From Bacteroides sp. (GTDB lineage: Bacteria > Bacteroidota > Bacteroidia > Bacteroidales > Bacteroidaceae), in assembly GCA_017992695.1 (NCBI GenBank), contig JAGOOC010000013.1:8830-59261 (forward strand): a stretch of 50,432 bases of DNA. The letters run 5' to 3'. The notes below the pieces were generated by a model that searched no databases, was not told the origin of the DNA, and saw only the letters and a list, made by a program, of their open reading frames with translations. Numbering within the stretch: position 1 is the stretch's first letter; every line of letters starts with the position of its first letter. Below, one piece after another: positions 43,916 to 50,432 of this stretch. The position numbers and the translations under genes were made by a program.

Positions 43916-44815
43916 TTATTTTTTGCTTGCGTCGAACAAGCTTTTCTTCTCTGCTGTTGTTAAACTCTCGTAACCCGATTTCTTTAACTTCTCCAGTATA
44001 TGGTCTACTTCGTCCGATTGCGCCTTTTTGCGCGCGTTGTAGTCGTAATCTTTGGCGTGGTGCGTGCTGCCGTAGTGCACTTTCATCTTTGGCTTACGCC
44101 TCCAAGTTTTCTTCTCGAACAGGGAGCTGAGTGCATCGAGTGTCTTGTTTATCCACGAAGTGATATCGCGACCTTTGCTCAGACCGGCTGCAAACCAGAG
44201 ACCTGCCAGTGCACCACCCAGGTGGGCCAGGTGTCCGCCGGCATTGGCCGAAGTGATGAACAGTAAATCGCTCAACACCACAATCAGTGCCAAGTACTTC
44301 AAACGAATGGCTCCGAACAGCAGCAAACGTACCGCATAGTTGGGCTCGCGGTAGGCCGTGGCCACCACGATGGCCAGCACCGAAGCCGAGGCGCCCACCA
44401 TGGTGGAGTGTGCAACCATCGGAGCGAAATAGGGAAATACGTTGTATGATACCATGTAGAGCACACCGCCAAGAATCCCGCCAAGAACGTAGAGCCCTCG
44501 CAAGTGCTTGGCCGAAAAGAATGAGAGGAAGAGCTGACCGAACCAATAGAGCCACAGCATGTTGAACAAGATGTGCATGAAGCCGGCATGCATAAACATA
44601 TAGGTAAACAGCGACCAAGGCTGCTCGATAAGCCGAAAGAACGAAGCCGGAAGTGCCAGCAGTTCAAACAAATCGGCTGCACTGCGGTTAAATAACTGCA
44701 ACAGGATGGTAATCAGTGTGGTGCTTAGAAACACAGCCACATTGATGTATATCAGTTGGATAAAGATGTTCCCCCTGCGGAACGACTCTTTGAGATCAGC
44801 TATAATATGTGCCAT
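43916..44815 (-). CDS. Rhomboid intramembrane serine protease with cytosolic tail
   Basis: 299 residues. Six-helix rhomboid core with the Ser in VGASAS (Ser143) and the His in GHLAHLGG (His198), giving a Ser-His dyad; HMxxN-type motif is HILFNMLWLYWFG. After the last helix (about 210) there is a 90-residue charged tail (KKTWRRKPKMKVHYGSTHH...) with alpha-helical potential. Substrates are unknown. The start lies inside the 3' end of the upstream rhomboid gene (20-base overlap). Confidence 0.9.
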   Translation of the reverse strand: MAHIIADLKESFRRGNIFIQLIYINVAVFLSTTLITILLQLFNRSAADLFELLALPASFFRLIEQPWSLFTYMFMHAGFMHILFNMLWLYWFGQLFLSFFSAKHLRGLYVLGGILGGVLYMVSYNVFPYFAPMVAHSTMVGASASVLAIVVATAYREPNYAVRLLLFGAIRLKYLALIVVLSDLLFITSANAGGHLAHLGGALAGLWFAAGLSKGRDITSWINKTLDALSSLFEKKTWRRKPKMKVHYGSTHHAKDYDYNARKKAQSDEVDHILEKLKKSGYESLTTAEKKSLFDASKK

Positions 44816-45470
44816 TGCGGTTTCCTTTTTTTCTCCAATACATAATCAATATAAAGCCAAAGATCATACCGCCCAAGTGAGCAAAGTGTGCTACATTGTC
44901 ACCGGGATTGTTGGCTAAACCCGAATAGAGCTCGAGGAGCGCATACCCTATCACAAAATACTTGGCCTTGATGGGGAAAGGAAGCGGAAAGATGAACATC
45001 TGCTGGTTGGGAAACAGCATACCAAAAGCCAACAGAATGGCATATACCGCGCCCGAAGCACCAACGGTAGTCATCAGGTTGAGGTACTCGCCCATCGGAA
45101 TAATGCCCATGCCGGTGTTTACACTGCCAAAGGTAGAGAGCACGGTTTCGTAATGGATGTACTGCACCAGCTCTTGAATCAAGCCTGCACCCACACCACA
45201 AACGATGTAATAGAACAAGAAGCGACGTGGCCCCCACACCTGCTCCAGAATGCGACCGAACATCCATACGGCAAACATATTAAAGAAGATATGCGTCCAA
45301 CTGGCGTGCATAAACATGTAGGTGAACAACTGCGCCGGATTAAAGTTATCGGCCAGAAAGAAATGGAGTCCTAAATAATTCGCCAAATCAATGCCGTAGC
45401 TTTGGGCTACAATGGTTCCGGCAAAGAGTAATACATTAATTATGATTAGGTTTTTAGTAACTGTTGGCAT
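44796..45470 (-). CDS. Rhomboid intramembrane serine protease
   Basis: 224 residues from the ATG at 45470; the longer frame to 45497 crosses the leader hairpin. Rhomboid core with HIFFNMFAVWMFG, catalytic Ser139 in VGASGAV (136-142) and His198 in AHFAHLGG. Lacks the long tail of its neighbour. First gene of the four-gene operon. Tandem rhomboids usually arise by duplication; here the two are clearly divergent, so they likely cut different substrates. Confidence 0.92.
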   Translation of the reverse strand: MPTVTKNLIIINVLLFAGTIVAQSYGIDLANYLGLHFFLADNFNPAQLFTYMFMHASWTHIFFNMFAVWMFGRILEQVWGPRRFLFYYIVCGVGAGLIQELVQYIHYETVLSTFGSVNTGMGIIPMGEYLNLMTTVGASGAVYAILLAFGMLFPNQQMFIFPLPFPIKAKYFVIGYALLELYSGLANNPGDNVAHFAHLGGMIFGFILIMYWRKKGNRNGTYYS

Positions 45471-45488
45471 CTTGATCGTTGTTTTCAG

Positions 45489-45509
45489 TATAGGCAATTA
45501 TTGCCTATA
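45489..45509 (-). promoter_or_regulatory. Palindrome at the 5' end of the rhomboid operon mRNA
   Basis: TATAGGCAA-TTA-TTGCCTATA, perfect 9-base arms, placed right at the predicted transcription start, so either a 5' stabilising hairpin or an operator. Confidence 0.45.
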
Positions 45510-45515
45510 GGCTTG

Positions 45516-45523
45516 CAAAAATA
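45516..45523 (-). promoter_or_regulatory. -7 box for the rhomboid operon
   Basis: TATTTTTG on the minus strand, exact consensus, 46 bases before the ATG at 45470. Confidence 0.45.
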
Positions 45524-45605
45524 CAAATAATTTCTGTTCTACAACAGAAAAACGAAATGCGATTGCTTCTTTTACAATAAATTGAGTCATTTTTCGGTGT
45601 TTTTA

Positions 45606-45636
45606 TTTGATATGTTGTTTTGATACTCTATATTTG
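45606..45636 (+). promoter_or_regulatory. HU gene promoter, -33 and -7
   Basis: TTTG at 45606-45609 and TATATTTG at 45629-45636, spaced 19 bases: the best full match to the Bacteroidetes consensus in this window. Confidence 0.7.
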
Positions 45637-45691
45637 TCAGGACTTTACGTCGAAACTTTTGTATAATCTATAATTAATCATTTTTTAAATT

Positions 45692-45964
45692 ATGAATAAG
45701 GCTGAACTTATTAGCGCTATGGCTGCTGAATCAGGCTTGAGCAAGACTGATTCTAAGAAAGCATTGGATGCTTTCGTAACATCTGTTACCAACTCTTTGA
45801 AAGCGGGTGACAAGGTTTCATTGGTGGGTTTTGGAACTTTCTCTATCAGTGAAAGAGCCGAGAGAACCGGCATTAACCCTTCTACTAAAGCAGCAATTGT
45901 AATTCCTGCAAAGAAAGTTGTTAAGTTTAAGGCAGGAGCCGAATTGGCCGGTGTCGTTGAATAA
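45692..45964 (+). CDS. hup: DNA-binding protein HU
   Basis: 90 residues, canonical HU length. Dimeric nucleoid protein that bends DNA. Seen: MNKAELISAMAAESGLSKTDSKKALDAF, the signature GFGTFSISERAERTGINPST (the beta-arm with the intercalating Pro), and KVVKFKAGAEL at the end. Preceded by the strongest promoter of the window and followed by a terminator; monocistronic and presumably highly expressed. Confidence 0.97.
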   Translation: MNKAELISAMAAESGLSKTDSKKALDAFVTSVTNSLKAGDKVSLVGFGTFSISERAERTGINPSTKAAIVIPAKKVVKFKAGAELAGVVE

Positions 45965-45995
45965 GTAGTAGATATAGTGGAAAGAAATTAAGAGG

Positions 45996-46021
45996 GGAGG
46001 CGTGTAACGTCTCCTTTTTTT
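45996..46021 (+). terminator. HU gene terminator
   Basis: GGAGGCGT / ACGTCTCC stem with one G-T pair, followed by seven T. The T-run abuts the argS promoter. Confidence 0.8.
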
Positions 46022-46022
46022 A

Positions 46023-46030
46023 TATCTTTG
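46023..46030 (+). promoter_or_regulatory. -7 box for argS
   Basis: TATCTTTG, exact consensus, 21 bases before the ATG at 46052. It contains the TTG of a longer frame (46028), ruling that start out. Confidence 0.55.
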
Positions 46031-46051
46031 TGCGCAGAAACAACCCCAAAT

Positions 46052-47845
46052 ATGAATATAGAAAATAAACTTGTGGCGTCCGTCATAAGCGGACTCAAAG
46101 CACTTTACGCACAGGAGGTTCCTGCCGCACAGGTGCAACTGCAAAAAACCAAAAAAGAGTTTGAAGGTCACCTTACCCTTGTGGTGTTCCCATTCCTTCG
46201 CCTGTCGAAGAAAAATCCCGAACAAACTGCCCAAGAGATTGGTGAATATCTGCAAGCCAACGAGCCGGCTGTTGCTGCGTTCAATGTTATTAAAGGATTC
46301 CTTAACCTAACTATTGCTTCGGACAGTTGGATTGAACTGCTCAATGCCGTTCATGCCGATGAAAACTATGGATTAGTAGCCGCTACACCCTCCTCTCCGC
46401 TGGTGATGATTGAGTACTCTTCGCCCAACACCAACAAACCGCTGCACTTAGGGCATGTGCGCAACAACCTCTTAGGCAATGCACTGGCCAATATCGTGCA
46501 AGCCAATGGCAACCGAGTGGTGAAAACTAATATCGTCAATGACCGTGGCATCCACATCTGTAAATCCATGCTGGCCTGGAAGCTCTACGGCAATGGCGAA
46601 ACACCTGAGTCATCCGGAAAAAAGGGCGATCATCTGGTGGGCGACTATTACGTATCGTTCGATAAACACTATAAAGCCGAGGTAGCTCAGCTCATGGAAA
46701 AAGGCATGACCAAGGAGGAGGCCGAAGCTGCATCGCCACTGATGAACCAAGCACGCGAGATGCTGGTGCAGTGGGAAGCGGGCGACCTCGAAGTGCGCAA
46801 CCTGTGGAGCATGATGAATAACTGGGTGTATACCGGGTTCGACGAAACCTATCGCAAGATGGGCGTTAGTTTCGATAAGATTTACTACGAATCAGAGACC
46901 TACCTCGAAGGAAAAGAGAAAGTACTGGAGGGTCTGAGCAAAGGAGCTTTTTACCGCAAAGAGGACGGTTCGGTATGGGCCGACTTGACCAACGAAGGGC
47001 TGGATCATAAACTGCTGCTGCGTGGCGATGGCACGTCGGTGTACATGACACAAGACATTGGTACGGCTAAACTGCGCTTTGACGACTACTCCATCGATAA
47101 AATGATATACGTGGTAGGCAACGAACAGAACTATCACTTTCAGGTACTCTCCATCCTGCTCGATAAGCTGGGCTTTGAGTGGGGCAAAGGGTTGGTTCAT
47201 TTCTCTTATGGCATGGTCGAACTGCCAGAAGGCAAGATGAAGTCGCGCGAAGGAACCGTAGTCGATGCCGACAACTTGATGGAAGAGATGATCACTACCG
47301 CCAAAGAGACCTCCGAAGAGCTGGGTAAGCTCGATGGGCTGACTGCTGAGGAAGCAGCTGACATTGCCAACATCGTTGGCTTGGGTGCGTTGAAATACTT
47401 TATTCTCAAAGTAGACGCTCGCAAGAACATGACCTTTAATCCCAAAGAGTCGATCGACTTTAACGGCAACACCGGTCCGTTCATTCAGTATACCTATGCA
47501 CGTATTCAGTCGGTGCTGCGCAAAGCAGCCGAATCGGGCATTGTTGTTCCTGCCGAGCTTCCTACAGGCATCGAGTTGAGCGATAAAGAAGAGGGGTTGA
47601 TTCAAATGGTCGCTGATTTTGCTGCTGTAGTGAAACAGGCCGGAGAGGATTACAGCCCATCGGTTATTGCAAACTATACCTACGAGTTGGTGAAAGAGTA
47701 CAACCAGTTCTATCACGATTTTAGCATCCTGCGCGAAGAGAACGAAGCGGTGAAAGTATTCCGTGTGGCGTTGTCAGTCAATGTAGCTAAGGTAGTTAGA
47801 CTGGGCATGAACCTGTTAGGCATCGACGTGCCCGATAGAATGTAA
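46052..47845 (+). CDS. argS: Arginyl-tRNA synthetase
   Basis: 597 residues from the ATG at 46052 (MNIENKLVASVISGLK). Class I synthetase that charges tRNA-Arg. Seen: Add1 N-terminal domain (1-90), SSPNTNKPLHLGHVRNN (123-139) with HLGH as the HIGH motif, the KMSKS-like KMKSREGTVV, and the C-terminal DALR anticodon-binding domain (DEALR-like VKEYNQFYHDFSI...). Monocistronic with its own promoter and a strong terminator. Confidence 0.97.
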   Translation: MNIENKLVASVISGLKALYAQEVPAAQVQLQKTKKEFEGHLTLVVFPFLRLSKKNPEQTAQEIGEYLQANEPAVAAFNVIKGFLNLTIASDSWIELLNAVHADENYGLVAATPSSPLVMIEYSSPNTNKPLHLGHVRNNLLGNALANIVQANGNRVVKTNIVNDRGIHICKSMLAWKLYGNGETPESSGKKGDHLVGDYYVSFDKHYKAEVAQLMEKGMTKEEAEAASPLMNQAREMLVQWEAGDLEVRNLWSMMNNWVYTGFDETYRKMGVSFDKIYYESETYLEGKEKVLEGLSKGAFYRKEDGSVWADLTNEGLDHKLLLRGDGTSVYMTQDIGTAKLRFDDYSIDKMIYVVGNEQNYHFQVLSILLDKLGFEWGKGLVHFSYGMVELPEGKMKSREGTVVDADNLMEEMITTAKETSEELGKLDGLTAEEAADIANIVGLGALKYFILKVDARKNMTFNPKESIDFNGNTGPFIQYTYARIQSVLRKAAESGIVVPAELPTGIELSDKEEGLIQMVADFAAVVKQAGEDYSPSVIANYTYELVKEYNQFYHDFSILREENEAVKVFRVALSVNVAKVVRLGMNLLGIDVPDRM

Positions 47846-47860
47846 TAGTCGGAACCAAAT

Positions 47861-47903
47861 AAAAGAATCCCCCTCGAACCATTGGCTCGAGTGGGATTCT
47901 TTT
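47861..47903. terminator. Bidirectional terminator between argS and topA
   Basis: 17-base arms (47861-47877 and 47887-47903) with one mismatch, T- or A-runs on both sides, 15 bases after argS and 20 before the topA stop. Confidence 0.85.
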
Positions 47904-47922
47904 TTGTTTCCGTTCTACGGGG

Positions 47923-50262
47923 TTACTTCTTTGCGTATCGTCCCCGTTTGGGTGAAGTAGCTGCCTTTTCTGTCTGTAATTTTACAATCTCCAGACAAGT
48001 CTCCAAGTTCAAATCTTGTGGAACCACATCTTTGGGGATTTTATAGTTGCTACCCTTATAAGTGATGTATGGGCCATATCTGCCATTCAGTATCTCCAAT
48101 TCGGCCTCTTCAAACTTCTTGATGTGCTTTTGAGCCTCTGCTTCGCGTTTGGCCAGAATCAGTTCGATAGATTCCTCCAAGGTAACCTCCATCGGGTCGC
48201 TTGTTTTGGGCAGCGATACATATTTGCCGGCGTGTTGAATATAGGGGCCGAAGCGACCTACACCGATGGTAACTACCTTCTCCTCATATTCGCCCACTTT
48301 GCGTGGAAGCTTGAACAGCTCCATTGCCTCCTCGAGCGTAATGGTCTCCATCGACTGTCCTTTCTTCATCTGTGCAAAGCGTGGTTTCTCTTCATCGTCT
48401 GCACTACCTATCTGCACTACCGGTCCGAAGCGTCCGATCTTGACAAATACCGGTTTGCCCGTTTTGGGATCTTCGCCCAGCAAGCGTTCGCCCACTTTGC
48501 GCTCGGTCTTGATGGCAAGTGTAGTTTGAACCGATGCGTGAAAATCTTCATAGAAGTTTTTCATAATGGCTGTCCATTGCTTTTGTCCTTCGGCCACTTC
48601 ATCAAACTCTTTCTCTACACTGGCAGTGAAGTTATAATCTAAAATATCAGGGAAGTACTCGGTTAAGAAATCATTGACTACAGTGCCTACATCTGTAGGG
48701 AATAGCTTAGCCTTCTCGGCTCCGGTAATCTCAGTGCGAGTTACATCGGTTATGTTGTTCTCTTTGAGTGTCAGTGTGTTGAACGAACGCTCTACACCTT
48801 CCTTCTCTCCCTTCTCCACATATTCACGTTGTTGAATGGTCGAGATGGTAGGGGCATACGTAGAAGGGCGACCGATACCCAACTCTTCGAGCTTGCGTAC
48901 CAAACTGGCTTCGGTATAGCGCGCAGGGCGTTGTGTGAAGCGCTCGGTAGCCATAATTCCTTGGTGCGGAAGTACTTGACCCTTTTTTAGCGGTGGCAGT
49001 AAGCGGCTTTCGTCCTCCTGCTCTACATCTTCATCGTAAGACTCCCTGTATACGCGCAAGAATCCGTCGAACTTAATCACCTCTCCAACAGCGGTGAATA
49101 CATCGCCAACGCTGCTGATACTGATCGTTGCCGTTGTCTTCTCCAGTTCGGCATCGGACATTTGCGAAGCGATGGTACGCTTCCATATTAAATCGTATAA
49201 TTTCTTCTCTTGTGCGGGCGAATTAACCGTTGAGTTCGCCATTTCGGTTGGGCGGATGGCCTCATGCGCCTCTTGTGCCCCTTTCGTCTTTGTGGAGAAG
49301 TGGCGCGAGTGCACGTACTGCTGCCCCATCATGTCTGTGATCACCGTTTTGCAGCTTTCGGTCGCAAACTCAGAGAGGTTTACCGAGTCGGTACGCATAT
49401 AGGTGATAAATCCGGCTTCATAGAGTCGTTGTGCCACCATCATGGTTTGTGCTACCGTAAAGCCTAACTTGCGGGCTGCCTCTTGTTGCAAGGTAGAAGT
49501 AGTAAAGGGTGCCGCAGGGCTTTTCTTTACCGGGCGGGTAGTGATATCTTCGATGGTAAAGTTGGCGTTTTTACACGCTTCGAGCAGTGCTTGTGCCTCC
49601 TGTTTGGTTTTGAGTCGGCGTCCCAATTCGGCTTTCATCTCTACCACTTTACCTTCTGCTTCGGGCACCAGGAAGATGGCCGTAACGCGGTAAGAGGCTT
49701 CGCTTTTGAACGTCTGTATTTCGCGTTCGCGCTCTACAATCAAGCGTACAGCTACCGACTGTACACGTCCGGCCGACAAAGCAGGCTTTACCTTCTTCCA
49801 CAACACGGGAGAGAGTTCGAATCCTACGATACGATCGAGGATGCGTCGAGCCTGTTGAGCATTCACCAGGTTGATGTCAATCTCGCGTGGATTCTCGATT
49901 GCCTTTAATATGGCGCTCTTTGTGATTTCATGAAATACAATTCGTTTGGTGTTTTCCGGTTTTAAATTCAGTACTTCGTAAAGGTGCCAGGCGATAGCTT
50001 CTCCTTCGCGGTCCTCATCGGATGCGAGCCATACCGTGTGAGCTTGTTCGGCTTCGGCTTGCAGCGTCTTTACTAACTCCTTTTTGTCCTGAGGAACCTC
50101 GTAATCGGGCTTGAAGTCTTGCGCAACGTCAATACTAAATTCTTTTTTCTTTAAGTCTCGTATATGCCCATAGCTCGAAAGGACTTTAAAATCCTTTCCA
50201 AGAAACTTTTCAATCGTTTTCGCTTTTGCGGGAGACTCGACAATGACAAGGTTTTTCTGCAT
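47923..50262 (-). CDS. topA: DNA topoisomerase I
   Basis: 779 residues from the ATG at 50262 (MQKNLVIVESPAKAKT); the frame to 50313 lacks support. Type IA topoisomerase relaxing negative supercoils. Seen: TOPRIM with Glu9 and the DEDREG acids (82-87), and the active-site Tyr288 in GFITYMRTDS. The C-terminus has no Cys4 zinc fingers. It carries three glycine-rich repeats instead (IGRFGPVVQIG, VGRFGPYIQHAGKYVSL, NGRYGPYITYKGSNYKIP), the Toprim_Crpt type, ending in a basic tail. Full length. Confidence 0.97.
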   Translation of the reverse strand: MQKNLVIVESPAKAKTIEKFLGKDFKVLSSYGHIRDLKKKEFSIDVAQDFKPDYEVPQDKKELVKTLQAEAEQAHTVWLASDEDREGEAIAWHLYEVLNLKPENTKRIVFHEITKSAILKAIENPREIDINLVNAQQARRILDRIVGFELSPVLWKKVKPALSAGRVQSVAVRLIVEREREIQTFKSEASYRVTAIFLVPEAEGKVVEMKAELGRRLKTKQEAQALLEACKNANFTIEDITTRPVKKSPAAPFTTSTLQQEAARKLGFTVAQTMMVAQRLYEAGFITYMRTDSVNLSEFATESCKTVITDMMGQQYVHSRHFSTKTKGAQEAHEAIRPTEMANSTVNSPAQEKKLYDLIWKRTIASQMSDAELEKTTATISISSVGDVFTAVGEVIKFDGFLRVYRESYDEDVEQEDESRLLPPLKKGQVLPHQGIMATERFTQRPARYTEASLVRKLEELGIGRPSTYAPTISTIQQREYVEKGEKEGVERSFNTLTLKENNITDVTRTEITGAEKAKLFPTDVGTVVNDFLTEYFPDILDYNFTASVEKEFDEVAEGQKQWTAIMKNFYEDFHASVQTTLAIKTERKVGERLLGEDPKTGKPVFVKIGRFGPVVQIGSADDEEKPRFAQMKKGQSMETITLEEAMELFKLPRKVGEYEEKVVTIGVGRFGPYIQHAGKYVSLPKTSDPMEVTLEESIELILAKREAEAQKHIKKFEEAELEILNGRYGPYITYKGSNYKIPKDVVPQDLNLETCLEIVKLQTEKAATSPKRGRYAKK

Positions 50263-50338
50263 GATTCTTTCTTTAGTATAGCTGTGAAGAGTGGTGCCTT
50301 TCTGAGCACTCACTTTTCTACATGATCAAATTCGCTCG

Positions 50339-50346
50339 CAAAAGTA
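50339..50346 (-). promoter_or_regulatory. -7 box for topA
   Basis: TACTTTTG on the minus strand, exact consensus, 76 bases before the ATG at 50262 and upstream of the longer frame's start. No -33 TTTG at the right spacing. Confidence 0.45.
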
Positions 50347-50432
50347 GAAAAAAACATCATCTCCACCTTATAATATAAAGACAATCTGCTCTTTTTTAAC
50401 GAAAAAGAGTTATTTACGCAATGAAGCGGATG

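Noticed and set aside
46892-47716. 274-codon frame antisense to argS
   Set aside because: Sense strand is a complete ArgRS; antisense frame is a composition artefact.

Overview
The window is a piece of a Bacteroidales chromosome, most likely Bacteroides or a close relative. The evidence is the gene content (fused SecDF, 2-oxoacid:ferredoxin oxidoreductase KorAB, ATP-type PEP carboxykinase, SPI/SPII lipoproteins with DUF4369/thioredoxin folds, cytosolic HisKA kinase), and above all the repeated use of the Bacteroidetes -7 promoter motif TAnnTTTG upstream of genes on both strands. The species cannot be fixed from the sequence alone.

Layout. 1-5.5 kb (minus): YifB/ComM AAA+ ATPase, a thioredoxin-fold lipoprotein without its redox cysteines, an OmpA-like/TPR lipoprotein and the recombinase XerD. 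5.5-9.8 kb (plus): aroQ, pyk, O-methyltransferase, rbfA and a LolC/E-type permease, probably co-transcribed. 9.8-10.6 kb (minus): urea transporter. 10.7-20.2 kb (minus): an AT-rich defence island built around one type I restriction-modification operon. 20.2-21.1 kb: a gene-poor scar with short repeats and a decayed lgt copy. 21.1-28.7 kb: YfhO membrane protein, divergent mtnN-luxS (SAH recycling and AI-2 synthesis), an orphan soluble histidine kinase, an acyl-CoA ligase with its HTH-cupin regulator, and rpsO. 28.8-37 kb: typA, pckA, upp, korBA and tRNA-Arg(CCU). 37-45.5 kb (minus): secDF and a four-gene operon (two rhomboid proteases, an EEP-family hydrolase, an M3 peptidase). 45.7-50.3 kb: HU, argS and topA. 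Most of this is ordinary core genome.

The region that stands out is 10,736-20,159. Read in the direction of transcription it is hsdM, a 52-codon HEPN remnant, a fusion of a minimal nucleotidyltransferase (MNT) domain to HsdS, a DUF6978-like gene, a DUF1828/DUF1829 gene, a HigB-type toxin, a HigA/ImmA-type antitoxin-protease, and hsdR. At least three accessory modules have been layered into one R-M operon. Two molecular scars are readable. First, the HEPN partner of the MNT is reduced to a stub and the MNT is fused in frame to the specificity subunit. Second, a 31-bp exact copy of the hsdR start (13,981-14,011 and 15,569-15,599) flanks the higBA cassette, which shows that hsdR originally followed the DUF1828/1829 gene directly and was displaced by the toxin-antitoxin insertion.

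Limits: assignments rest on motif recognition by eye without database searches. Promoters and terminators are predictions. Family names such as DUF6978 and DUF1828/1829 are recalled and were not searched.
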